Below the pieces are notes generated by a model. That model did not search any database and had not been told where the DNA came from. It was given only the letters and a program-made list of their open reading frames with translations. A stretch of DNA of 64,000 nucleotides, taken from the NCBI RefSeq assembly GCF_030052815.1, contig NC_079499.1, forward strand, positions 70,881,760-70,945,759, read 5' to 3'. The translations under genes and the position numbers were made by a program. This document shows positions 48,572-60,279 of this stretch, piece after piece. Source of the stretch: Hevea brasiliensis. Lineage: Eukaryota > Streptophyta > Magnoliopsida > Malpighiales > Euphorbiaceae. Each line of letters begins with the position of its first letter. The first letter of the stretch is position 1.

Positions 48572-51500
48572 TGTAACATCCTCACTTTAGCTAGTCCGTA
48601 CAGTCTACTGTTTCGGTGACCAATGTCGGTCCGAGCAGCTAGAATGTTTGAAATCGTAAATAGACTAGAGTGAGGAGTTATAATGAAACTAAATAATGCT
48701 CATAAAAATCAAGAAAAAATTTTAGAAACCAAATACACTAAGGTTAAATGAGCCGAAACACCAGGGATGGGTAACCCGAAAGGGAAGTAACGGTGAACGC
48801 CGTTAGCAACCCTGGACCCGAGCAAAAAATTATAAAATAATTATTGGGACTCCAGAGCAGGGTCATTGAGGTTCTTATGGCATTAGAATGCCAAGAAAAT
48901 ACATAGAAAAAATTTTCAATCGGTACAGACAATTTTGGCTCGTTAAGCCAAACGGAGGGCATTTTGGTCATTTCATCTTCAGAGATGATTTTTGGCCAAC
49001 TTGTCCAGTTAAATAATAATTTATATAACATAAAATATGAATAAATGTTGTTAAAAATTTAACTGCAATTAAATAGACAAGAAAAGAAGAGAAAAAGAAA
49101 GAGAATGGACTTATGACATCATAATGATGTCATTAAGATTCTCCCAACCAACCCAATGTGGACACATGGCATAACTTTACTTAAAAGAGATTAAATGGGC
49201 TAGAAAAATGAAAAAAATCAGAACTTCTTCTTCCTTATTTTCTCCTTGCCGTGACCCTCCTCCATAGCTAACCATAAACAAGCTTTTCAAAGCTTGATCT
49301 CCCTAGTTTCTACCCCACTAAATCCTATACTCTCAACACAAAAAAGTGTTCTTGCATCTTGGTGATTCTTTTGGGAGCAAAAAGAAAAGGAAAACAAGAA
49401 TCCTAGCTAGTGGGGAAACTTCACTCCATAGAGGTTAGTGACCTAACCTTAGTTTTCACCTTAAATTCATGTTAAGGACTATGTATGAGTGCAAATTACA
49501 AAGAAAATTTGTTGAATACCATTTGTATGCCAACCCATAATTTCAGCAGCATTGGTTAAGGCAAGATTATGATGATTTTAATGAAGTTAAAAGGCTAGTA
49601 TGGCTGCTCTTGATATGCATCTTGTAAGTGGATTGAAGAAATGCAATGATAATGCATGAATTGTAATGTGTGAGTTAGGGTTTATGGTGAAAAATGAGAC
49701 TTTGGTCATGTGATGATGAAAGTAGCTTTTAATGTTCAATTAGTGACCATTTGGTTCTGTTTAAATAAAAAATGAAGTGAATTGTGTAGTGGGATTGGAG
49801 TTTGGTGTGGCTACCCTTGGTGACCTGTAGGACTGGGCATGAGTCCAGCAGGTTTGGACAGCAATAACTTGAATTGTAGAGGTTCAATTGGTACAAGGCC
49901 AATTGGATATGAAACTAGACACATAATGGCACAACTTTGGTGAAGAAACCATACCCATAAAACAAAACCAAGTAGACCAAAAGCTTGCCCTAATCCGGGT
50001 GACCTACATTCTACCTGGGCAAAATGACCAAATGAACAGTATTTGGACATTTTACCATAACTCAGTGTAGAAAGGTCCAATTAACCTAAAATTTTATTAG
50101 CAACAAGCTGAGATATAGACCAACAACTTTCATGAAGAAACCTAACAAAAATTATGACCAGAACATATTCAAAAAGTGAGTTGCATTCACTATTCCTAAC
50201 ACTACAGATTTGGTCAGTCCAGAAATTCTGGAAAAATTTCAGTTCGGCCAGTTGTGGTTTTTGGGCCATAACTTGAGCTACAAAACTCCAAATGGAGTGA
50301 TTCAAAAAAGGAAATGCAACTAGACAAGATAAGGAACAACTTTCATGTTGATTATTTTGCCAAATTCCCACAGCAAAAATGACTAATGGAACAGTAAAAA
50401 CAAAGCATGAAAATTGAAAATTCTGTCCAATTAACATTAAGTTAAGAAATGGTATTGGCAATCAATACCAACAAATGTAAAATGAAAAATGTGGTATGTT
50501 GGGAATATTAAAACCGATGTACCTATTGCCTATGCAAAAGTCAACATTTTTATTGACTAATGAATGGAATAGTAACACTAAAACTTAAATTTCAAAAATT
50601 ATGAAACTTAAAAGTGTAAAATGCCCTAGTATACCTAGTAAGATTGGTTTCGATAGGTTGGCATGCCAATAGGGTTCTGAGTACTGCATATGGCTTCACG
50701 CCATTCTGTGTTTCATGGCTTTCCATGCCATTCTGTGACATAATATCCTTTGGCTATGTTATTTGAGTTGATATACTTGGGTTTTAACCCTGATAATTAT
50801 TACAGCTTATTAGCTGTTCTGTTGCACACCGGGAGACACAATGTGACTGATGGTGTGATGGTCTAAGGTACTTAGTACCCAGTGCCAGTTTACCCATTTA
50901 TCCAGTCCAATCGACTATTATGGTTTACTCGGGCAATGATAATAAAACTTATAAAAAATTTTAAATCGAATAATACTGCAAATAATATCAGAAATTAAGT
51001 CTACCAAAAAATGTAAACATACATTTTGCCTGCTTATCTTTATTTTATTTTATTTTTCATTATCACCACTAAGCAGAATTGCTTAGCGCGTCGCTTCTGC
51101 CATGCGCAGGTACTGGAGACCTAGCTAGGGAGCCCAACAGACATCAGACCGGGTGAGCCTTCAGATTTGCATCCGGAGTCTAGAGTCACCTCACATCTGT
51201 AGTGCACATGGTAGGACATTAGGACTTTGGGGTAGCATTTTGCATTTTGTATTTGATATTAGTTCTGGGAATGTAACTATAAACTCTTGAAAATATTTGA
51301 TGATGTAAATATATGAAATTTCATATTATTGAAATTTTCTGTATATTATGTTGAGACATATTTATGAATGTGCTTCCAGTAATGAAGTGAAAAGAAAAAA
51401 ATTCTAAAAATAATGTTGTGATTTAAGATTGAGATTTTGAGATTGATTTGAAATGTGTATAATGGAGTTTGGATTTGGAAATTATATTGGAAGTGTTTTT

Positions 51501-51739
51501 AAACAGGTTTAAAAGAACTGTTTTTCCAATTTGCAGCCGGCACTCTGCCAGATTTTCTATAAAAATTTTGAAAAAATTTAGTTTTACTATAAAAATTTTG
51601 GAAAAATTTAGATATACCAAAAAATTATAAATAAATGAATTAAAAGGGATAAATTGCAATTAAAATATGAATTGGTGCTCCGGCACACTGAGTGGCATAA
51701 CTTGCTCGGCTACACTGTAGACGGGTAAGAGGTGTTACA
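48572..51739 (+). repeat. 5' LTR of element G (3168 bp)
   Basis: TGTAACATCC to AGGTGTTACA, then TTTAG and the PBS. Antisense frame 49811-50080 corresponds to those in D's LTRs. Confidence 0.93.
51069..51107 (+). promoter_or_regulatory. Twin hairpin in LTR (G type)
   Basis: CTAAGCA-GAAT-TGCTTAG, then GCGC...GCGC, followed by AGGTACTGG. The 3' LTR copy is at 59116-59154. Confidence 0.6.
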
Positions 51740-51744
51740 TTTAG

Positions 51745-51756
51745 TGGTATCAGAGC
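51745..51756 (+). promoter_or_regulatory. Primer-binding site of G (tRNA-iMet)
   Basis: TGGTATCAGAGC, 5 bp after the 5' LTR. Confidence 0.93.
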
Positions 51757-51867
51757 ATCAGTTTAGGCGTTTCTGGGCCTAGATAGAGTGCATACCATTA
51801 CATTGCATTTGTAAGTGTTGAGGTGACACTGATGCAGATCTATTTGTTTTCTTATTTTGAATAGGAT

Positions 51868-53170
51868 ATGGATCCTGCTTTGCAAAGAGCAGTTGATGAA
51901 GAGGTGGAGAGTCGTGCTTCTCTTAGGGCTGAATTTGGGGGCAGGGGAGAATCTGCTCCACCAGCAGCTGAGGCACCTGCCCAATCTCAGTTTGCTCTAT
52001 TTCTGAAAATGACTAAATTCTATTGGCAAATGATGGGGGCAATTCCACCACCACAACCACAGCCACAACCTCCACCAGCACCACAGAAGTTCCATCTAGA
52101 GAAACTGTAGAAACATGGGGTTGTGGACTTCTTTGGGAAGAGGGAGGATGATCCCATGACAGCAGAAAAATGGTTGGATAGAACCATCGAGTCTTTGAAA
52201 CGACTTAAGCGCACCCCGAGAATGCGGAGGGTCTTGTGTCCCTACCGAGGATGATGCATATCAGTGGTGGGACACAGTAACCAGTGAGGTGCAACTGGAA
52301 CGGATCACTTAGGAATTCTTTCTCACAGAGTTCAGGAAGAAATATGTTAGCAAAGTGTATTTAGAAGAGCGAAAAAGAGAGTTTATCAGTCTGAGACAGA
52401 GGCAATTGTCAGTGGTTGAGTATGAGTGTGAGTTTGTCAGACTGAGCAGATATGGGAGGGAGATAGTCCCTACAGAGGTAGAGAGGTGCAGAAGGTTTGA
52501 AGAAGGACTTAATGATAATATCAAAGTCATGATCACGGCATTGGAAATCACAGATTTTGCTAAGCTAGTAGATGCTGCATCAAAAGTGGAAAGGGTCCGA
52601 ATAAATGAACAAAATAGAAGGGAAAGACAGTAGAAGAGGGGTCTAGGTCAGTCCCGTACATTTTCTGCTCCCAGTAAGAAGAGTAAGGGTCCTCCTGCTC
52701 AGAGTTCAGGACCACCACAGTGTCAGGGTCAGGGTCAGGGTCAGTCTCAGGGGCCCAAACCATAGTTCACACCTAGGAGAGGCCAGTCCACACCATCAGT
52801 GGGCAGCTCTCCAGGGACGATGTTTAGGGGACTAGCCCCAGCATCTTCTGCCTGTCTGTACTGTCAGAAGTGGCATAAGGGGGATTGTTGGCGAGTGACC
52901 GGTGCATGCTTACGGTGTGGATCGACAGAACTTCAGATCAAGAATTGTCTGAAGAGGATTACTATAGTTGCTCCAACACAAGCTGACAGACCTGCTCCTG
53001 CACCACAAAGGGGTAGGAAGCCCGGTAAATCTGAGGCAGCTAGTCCATCACTGAGGCCTGCATCCGAGTTAGCTGAGAGGCTAGATACTAGAGCACCTGC
53101 CAGGGCCTATGCCATTAGAGCTCAGGAGGAGCAAGATGCCCCGGATGTCATTAGGGGTACATTTTTCCTC
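51868..53170 (+). pseudogene. gag: gag of element G, degenerate
   Basis: ATG at 51868 opens MDPALQRAVDEEVESRASLR; the N-terminal part has a proline/glutamine-rich run (PPPQPQPQPPPAPQ). It is stopped at 52108, frameshifts near 52210, and reads on in another frame from about 52260 with EFISLRQRQLSVVEYECEF and FVRLSRYGREIVPTE. The knuckle near 52906-52950 is CLRCGSTELQIKNC, with Leu in place of the zinc-binding His that D retains. TAG at 52631 is shared with D. Another TAG is at 52763. The C-terminus RAYAIRAQEEQDAPDVIRG passes without a stop into protease. Confidence 0.88.
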
Positions 53171-53640
53171 TACAACACTTCTGTGCATGCATTGGTGGAT
53201 CCAGGATCCACTCATTCCTATTTGCATCAAACTACCCATAGAGAGGGGAGTTCCAGTAGAGGATAGTGATCAAGACATTCTAGTCACAAATCCACTAGGC
53301 CACATTGTGGTAGTGAATAAGGTGTATAAAGGTTGCCCGTTGAGGATTTAAGGGTATGAATTCTCAGCAAACCTAATTGAATTGCCCTTCCACGAGTTTG
53401 ACATGATTTTGGGAATGGACTAGTTGCCACGTCATCAGGCAATAGTTGATTGCAAACTGAAGATCATTTCTCTGAAAACTTCTGAGGGTAATGAGATCAC
53501 TGTTGTGGGTGAAAGGATAGATTACCTGTCCAATGTTATCTCAGCCACAGTTGCAAGAAGATTAATGAGAAAAGGCTGTGAAGCTTACCTAGCACACGTG
53601 GTTGATACTAGGCAGGCTAAGCCAAACCTGTGTGATATAC
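53171..53640 (+). pseudogene. pro: Protease of element G, frameshifted
   Basis: Catalytic segment ALVDPGSTHSYLH (about 53188-53228) is intact, but the frame shifts right after it. The rest is read in the next frame: DILVTNPLGHIVVVNKVYKG, LPFHEFDMILGMD, a TAG where D has Arg, then AIVDCKLKIISLKT and [13 protein letters not shown]. Stops also occur after CPLRI. Confidence 0.85.
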
Positions 53641-54990
53641 CCACAGTAAGAGACTTCCCAGAAGTATTTCCTGAAGAGTTGCCTGGTTTACCACCAGAAA
53701 GGGAAGTCGAGTTTGCTATTGAGGTAATGCCGGGTACAGCACCAATTTCAATTGCTCCTTATAGGATGGCACCCACTGAATTGAAGGAGTTGAAAACTCA
53801 GTTGCAGGAGTTACTTAATAAGGGGTTCATACGCCCCAGTGTGTCACCATGGGGAGCTCCGGTGCTATTTGTGAAGAAGAAGGATGGAACTTTGAGATAA
53901 TGTATTGATTACCAGTAGTTGAACAAGGTAACTGGGAAGAATAAATATCCATTGCCCAGAATTGATAATCTGTTTGATCAGTTGAAGGGAGTTGGTGTAT
54001 TTTCAAAAATTGATCTCAGATCAGGGTGTTATCAGTTGAGGGTAAAGGATACAGATGTGTCAAAAACTGCATTCAGAACCCGGTATGGGCATTATGAATT
54101 TTTAGTGATGCCATTTGGGTTAACAAATGCACCAGTAGCATTTATGAACCTTATGAACCGTATCTTCCATCCATACTTAGATCGGTTTGTAGTGGTCTTT
54201 ATTGATGATAATCTGGTGTATTCCAAGACCAGGGAAGAACGTGATGAACATTTGAGGATTGTTCTGCAAACCCTGCGAGAAAAGAAGCTGTATGCTAAGT
54301 TGTCCAAGTGTGACTTCTGGATGAGTGAAATCTCCTTCCTTGGACACATAGTATCAGCAGAGGGGATTAGAGTGGATCCCAAAAAGATAGAAGCAGTGAT
54401 GGAATGGAAGCCTCCCAGAAATACAACTGAAGTCAGAAGTTTCTTGGGGCTAGCTGGGTATTACAGAAGATTTGTGAAGGGGTTCTCTCCTATAGCTGCT
54501 CCAATGACCAAGTTGTTGCAGAAGAATATGAAATTTGGCTGGAACGACAAGTGCCAAGCCAGTTTTTAGAGGCTAAAGGCTATGTTGACAGAAGCACCAG
54601 TGTTAACACAGCCAGTATCGGGAAAAGAATTTGTGGTCTACAGTGATGCCTCACATAATGGGCTAGGGTGTGTATTGATGCAAGAGGGGAAAGTGGTCAC
54701 CTATGCTTTCAGGCAGTTAAGGCTACATGAACAAAATTACCCTACTCATGACCTGGAGTTAGTAGCAATTATCTTCGCACTGAAGATATGGAGGCATTAT
54801 TTATATGGTGAAAAATGCTACATCTATACAGACCACAAGAGTCTAAAAAATTTGCCAACCCAGAAGGAGCTCAATCTTAGACAGAGGCGATGGATTGAGT
54901 TCCTAAAGGACTATGATTGTGTGATAGATTATCATCCTGGGAAGGCAAATGTAGTTGCTGATGCTTTAAGCAGGAAGTCCATCACAGCTT
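53641..54990 (+). pseudogene. pol: Reverse transcriptase-RNase H of element G, degenerate
   Basis: RT contains [40 protein letters not shown], two stops in the IDYRQLNK block (53897-53920), [15 protein letters not shown], and FIDD at 54198-54209. The connection has [18 protein letters not shown] at 54567 replaces the Glu codon found in D. RNase H follows with [30 protein letters not shown] and [18 protein letters not shown]. From 54582 the frame is open for 381 codons into integrase, the longest run in the window. Confidence 0.93.
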
Positions 54991-56575
54991 TAAGATCACT
55001 AAATGTCTGTCTGTCCTTAGCTCAAGATGGAGCTATTTTGGCTAAGTTGCAAGTGAGGCCAAACCTGCTACAGCAGATACAAGATGGGCAGAGGGCAGAT
55101 GAAAAATTAATGGCCATTGTGGGTAAAATTCCAGAGGGAAAGGAAACTAATTATGAGGAGAAAGCAGATGGGTGTTTGTACTACAGAGGAAGAGTGTGTG
55201 TATCAGATGATGGGGAATTGAAGACTAGTATTCTAAAAGGACACACTAGTATTTATGCTATGCACCCAGGAAGCACAAAAATGTATAATGATTTGAAGCC
55301 TCATTATTGGTGGCCTGGTATGAAGAGGGATATAGCTGATTATGTGACTAAGTGTTTGACATGTCAGCAAGTTAAAGCAGAACATCAAGTTCCATCAGGA
55401 TTGCTACAGCCTATAAGCATACCTAAATGGAAATGGGACCGGGTCACTACGGATTTTGTTAGTGGTCTACCTCTCACCCAAAAGAAGCATGATGCAGTAT
55501 GGGTGATAGTGGATAGATTGACGAAGTCAGCACATTTTCTGCTAGTTAGGACTGACTACTCACAGGAGAAGCTAGCAGAATTGTATATCCATGAGATAGT
55601 TAGATTGCACGGAATCCCACTTTCCATCATATCTGACCGAGACCCAAGGTTTACATCGAAATTCTGGAAAAAGTTGCAAGAAGCCTTGGGCACACAACTC
55701 TACTTTAGCACGGCTTTTCATCCCTAGACGGATGGACAGTCAAAATGAGTAATCCAGGTAAACCTAAGAACTAATTGAATTTTCATAGTTAATAAATTGA
55801 AATGATAGTAACAATGTGAATTATGTGATAGATCCTGGAGGATATGTTGAGGAGTTGTGTCATTGAGTTTGAGGGGAGTTGGGATAGATACCTCCCACTG
55901 GCACAATTTGCATATAACAATAGCTACCAAGCTAGCATTCAAATGGCTCCATATGAAGCACTGTATGGGAGGAAATGTGGAACCCCAGTGTGTTGGACTG
56001 AATTGGGCCAAGATAAGCTGGTAGGACCAGACCTGGTGAAACAGACTAAGGAGAAAGTGAAGATAATTAAAGCTAACCTGAAGGTTGCCTCAGATAGATA
56101 GAAATCTTATGCCGACTTGAAGAGAAAAGAGATAGAGTATGCAGTTAGCGATAAAGTGTTTCTTAAAGTCTCACTGTGGAAGAAAGTACTGAGATTTGGA
56201 AGAAAGGGTAAGTTAAGCCCTAAGTTCATTGGCCCATATGAAGTCACTGAACGTGTGGGACCAGTGGCCTATCGGCTAGCTTTACCACCAGAATTGGATA
56301 AAATCCATAATGTATTCCATGTTTCTATGTTGAGAAGATATCACTTAGACCCTTCACATGTCATTTCCATGGAAGAGATTGAAATCCAACCGGACTTGAC
56401 ATATACAGAAGAACCTATACAGATCCTAGCTCGAGAAGTGAAGGAACTGAGAAATAAACAAATTCCACTGGTGAAAGTGCTTTGGAGGCACCACAACACT
56501 GAAGAAGGAACTTGGGAAAGTAAAGAGATGATGAGGCAACAGTTCCCTCAATTGTTTGCATCAGGTAAATTTTGA
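54991..56575 (+). pseudogene. int: Integrase with chromodomain of element G, catalytic Glu lost, with intron
   Basis: The zinc-binding part has [20 protein letters not shown] and [13 protein letters not shown]. The core has DFVSGLP and SDRDPRF, but the third catalytic position is broken: where D has GQSERVIQ, G reads GQSK-stop-VIQ, losing the Glu. There is also a TAG at 55725. After the 74-bp intron the frame continues LEDMLRSCVIEFEGSWDRY and MAPYEALYGRKCGTPVCW. TAG at 56099 is followed by an open 152-codon tail with [31 protein letters not shown] and the chromodomain [14 protein letters not shown] to [13 protein letters not shown], ending at 56575. Confidence 0.92.
55758..55831 (+). other. 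Intron in integrase gene of G (74 bp)
   Basis: GTAAAC...TGATAG between ATCCAG and ATCCTGGAGGATATG. Removal gives a continuous VIQ-ILEDMLR reading, and the 74-bp length accounts for the frame difference between 54582-55727 and 55844-56575. A CTAAT element lies inside. Same site as in D although the lengths differ (74 against 73). Confidence 0.8.
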
Positions 56576-56591
56576 GGACGAAATTTTTATT

Positions 56592-56604
56592 AGAGGGGAA
56601 GAGT
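56592..56604 (+). promoter_or_regulatory. Polypurine tract of G
   Basis: AGAGGGGAAGAGT directly before the 3' LTR. Confidence 0.9.
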
Positions 56605-59600
56605 TGTAACATCCTCACCTTAGCTAGTCCGTACAGTCTACTGTTCAAGTGACCCATGTCAGTCCGAGTAGCTAGAATGTTTGAAATCATAAATAGACTA
56701 GAGTGAGGAGTTATAATGAAACTAAATAATGCTCATAAAAATCAAGGAAAAATTTTAGAAACCAAATACACTAAGGTTAAACGAGCCGAAACACTAGGGA
56801 TGAGTAACCCGAAAGGGAAGTGACAGTAAAGGCCGTTAGCAATCCTAGACCCGGGGGAAAAATTATAAAATAATTATTGGGACTCTAGAGAAGGGTCATT
56901 GAGGTTCTTATGGTATTAGAATGCCAAGAAAATACATATAAAAATTTTTCAATCGGTACAGACAATTTTGGCTCGTTAAGCCAAACGGAGGGCATTTTGG
57001 TCATTTCGTCTTCAGAGATGATTTTTGACCAACTTGTCCAGTTAAATAAATAATTTATATAACATAAAATATGAATAAATGTGGTTAAAAATTTAATTGC
57101 AATTAAATAGACAAGAAAAGATGAGAAAATGAAAGAAAATGGACTTATGACACCATGATGATGTCATTAAGATTCTCCCAACCAACCCAATATGGACACA
57201 TGGCATAACTTTACTTAAAAGAGATTAAATGGGCTAGAAAAATGAAAAAAATCAGAACTTCTTCTTCCTTATTTTCTCCTTGCTGTGACCCTCCTCCATA
57301 GCTAACCATAAACAAGCTTTTCAAAGCTTGATCTCCCCAGTTTCTACCCCACTAAATCCTATACTCCCAACACAAAAAAGTGTTCTTGCATCTTGGTGAT
57401 TCTTATGGGAGCAAAAAGAAAAGGAAAACAAGAATCCTAGCAAGTGGGGAAACTTCACTCCATAGAAGTTAGTGACCTAACCTTAGTTTTCACCTTAAAT
57501 TCATGTTAAGGACTATGTATGAGTGAAAATTACAAAGAAAATTTGTTGAATACCATTTGTATGCCAACCCATCATTTTGGCAGCCTTGGTTAAGGCAAGA
57601 TTATGATGATTTTAATGAAGTTAAAAGGCTAGTATGGCTGCTCTTGATATGCATCTTGTAAGTGGATTGAAGAAATGCAATGATAATGCATGAATTGTAA
57701 TGTGTGAGTTAGAGTTTGGGTTGAAAAATGAGACTTTGGTCATGTGATGATGAAAGTAGGTTTTAATGGTCAATTAGTGACCATTTGGTTCTGTTTAAAT
57801 AAAAAATGAAGTGAATTGTGCAGTAGGATTAGAGTTTGGTGTGGCTGCCCTTGGTGACCTGCAGGACTGGGCATGAGTCCAGCAGGTTTGGGCAGCAATA
57901 ACTTGAATTGTAGAGGTTCAATTGGTGCAATGCAATTGGAAATGAAACTATACACATAATGGCACAACTTTGGTGAAGAAACCATGCCCATAAAACCAAA
58001 CCAAGTGGACTAAAAGCTTGCCCTAATCCGGGTGACCTGCATTCTGCCTGGGCAAAATGACCAAATGAATAGTATTTGGTTATTTAGCCATAACTCAGTG
58101 TAGAAAGGTCCAATTGACCTAAAATTTTACCAGCAACAAGCTGAGATATAGACCAACAACTTTCATAAAGAAACCTAACCCAAATTATGACCAGAACATA
58201 TTCAAAAAGTGAGTTGCAATCACTGTTCCTAACACTGTAGATTTGGTCAGTCTAGAAAATCTGGAAAAATTTCAGTCCAGCCAGTTGTGGTTTTTGGGCC
58301 ATAACTAGAGATACAAAACTCCAAATGGAGTTATTCAAAAAAAGAAATGCAACTAGACAAGATAAGGAACAACTTTCATGTTGATTATTTTGTTAAATTT
58401 CCACTGCAAAAATGACTAATGGAATAGTAAAGACAAAGCATGAAAACTGAAAATTCTATCCAATTAACATTAAGTTTAGAAATAGTATTGGCAATCAATA
58501 CCAACAAATTTAAAATGCAAAATGTGGTATGTTGGGAGTATTAAAACCAATGTACCTATTGCCTATGCAAAAGTCAACATTTTTGTTGACTAATGAATGG
58601 AATAGTAATACTAAAACTTAAATTTCAAAAATTGTGAAACTTAAAAGTGTAAAATACCCTAGTATACCTAGCAAGATTGGTTTGGATAGGTTGGCATGCC
58701 AATAGGGTTCTGTTAGCAGTACTGCATATGGCTTCACGCCATTCTGTGTTTTATGGCTTTACAGGCCATTCTGTGACATAATAGCCTTTGGCTATGTTAT
58801 TTGAGTTGATATACTTGGGTTTTAACCCTGATGATTATTACAGCTTATTAGCTGTTCTGTTGCACACCGAGAGACACAATGTGACCGATGGTGTGATGGT
58901 CTGAGGTACTTAGTACCCAGTGCCAATTTACCCGTTTGTCCAGTCCAATCGACTATTATGGTTTACTCGGGCAATGATAATAAACCTTATAAAAAATTTA
59001 AATCGAATAATACTGCAAATAATATCAGAAATTAAGTCTATCCAAAAATGTAAACATACATTTTGCCTACTTATTTTTATTTTATTTTATTTTATTTTAT
59101 TTTATATTGTCACCACTAAGCAGAATTGCTTAGCGCATCCTTTTTGCCACGCGCAGGTATTGGAGACCTAGCTGGGGAGCCCAGCAGACATCCGACCGGG
59201 TGAGCCTTCAGATTTGCATCCAGAGTCTAGAGTCACCTCACATATGCAGTGCACATGGTAGGACATTAGGACTTTGGGGTAGCATTTTGCATTTTGTATT
59301 TGATATTAGTTTTGGGATTGTGACTATAAACTCTTAAAATTATTTGATGATGTAAATATATGAAATTTCATATTATTGAAATTTTCTGTATATTATGTTG
59401 AGAAATATTTATGAATGTGCTTCCAGTAATGAAGTGAAAAGAAAAAAATTCTGAAAATAATGTTGTGATTTGAGATTGATTTGAAATGCGTATAATGGAG
59501 TTTGGATTTGGAAATTATATTGGAAGTGTTTTTAAACAAGTTCAGAAGAACTGTTTTTCCAATTTACAGCCGGCACTCTGCCAGATTTTCTATAAAAAAT

Positions 59601-59742
59601 TCGAAAAAATTTAGATTTACCAAAAAATTATAAATAAATGAATTAAAAGGGATAAATTGTAATTAAAATATGAATTGGTGCTCTGGCACACTGAGTGGCA
59701 TTACTTGCTCGGCTACGCTGTAGACGAGTAAGGGGTGTCACA
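56605..59742 (+). repeat. 3' LTR of element G (3138 bp)
   Basis: TGTAACATCC to GGGTGTCACA; close copy of 48572-51739. Contains a (TTTTA)n run at about 59077-59104 that is longer than in the 5' LTR, and the twin hairpin at 59116-59154. Confidence 0.93.
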
Positions 59743-59747
59743 AAAAT

Positions 59748-60279
59748 ATCTAAGGATATTTTTCTTTTTGGGACATAATTTATTTTAGTAGACTTTCGGC
59801 TAGTCGAAAGTTGGACTTTCAGCAGTCGAAAGTTCTTTTGTAGGCCAATGATATGTATGTGCCAACAGAAGAAGTTTTGAGAAGAGGCTTCAAAATTTTG
59901 TCTAAGCAGGTACTTTCTTCCCCCTATTTTCTTTTTCTTTCTTCATTCTTTCCCAAACTAGGATTTTAACTTGGAAAATCATCTTAGATTGGTCTTGCAT
60001 GTTACGGATTTGAAGTTTAAGTGAATTATTGGGTGAAGAAGTGAAAATCAACAGAAATTCTTCAAGTTTTCTTGAGATTAGGGCTTTTAGAGGTAAGCTT
60101 TTGCCTAAACTTTTTCTAAAATTGTCTTACATCTTAATAGCTCTGGAGTGATTTTCATGTGGGAAACATTTTCTTCTGTTAAAAAGGGGGTTTTGATTAA
60201 AGTGGGAAAAATATAAATATGCTTCAATTTTAAATGGCTTTTATTAAATTGCATATGCATGTAGCGATTTCAAGTTCTT
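59748..60279. other. Intergenic DNA, no gene seen
   Basis: No coding or clear repeat family. At 59798-59838 the inverted motif ACTTTCG...CGAAAGT occurs and is partly repeated. 60040-60110 (AGATTAGGG, AGAGGTAAGC) faintly resembles the part of the LTRs that ends in AGAGGTTAGTG, so it may be an old LTR scrap. Confidence 0.5.

Larger units (their letters stand above)
48572..59742 (+). mobile_element. Ty3/gypsy chromovirus 'G', structurally complete (11.2 kb)
   Basis: Starts TGTAACATCC, ends GGGTGTCACA, with a perfect AAAAT duplication at 48567-48571 and 59743-59747. LTRs at 48572-51739 and 56605-59742, PBS, gag, protease, RT, RNase H, integrase with intron, chromodomain and polypurine tract, with no nested insertion. 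In the first 160 bp or so the two LTRs differ at about 9 sites, so G is younger than D and older than B. It is a close relative of D. It has several stops and frameshifts and is probably immobile by itself. Confidence 0.93.
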
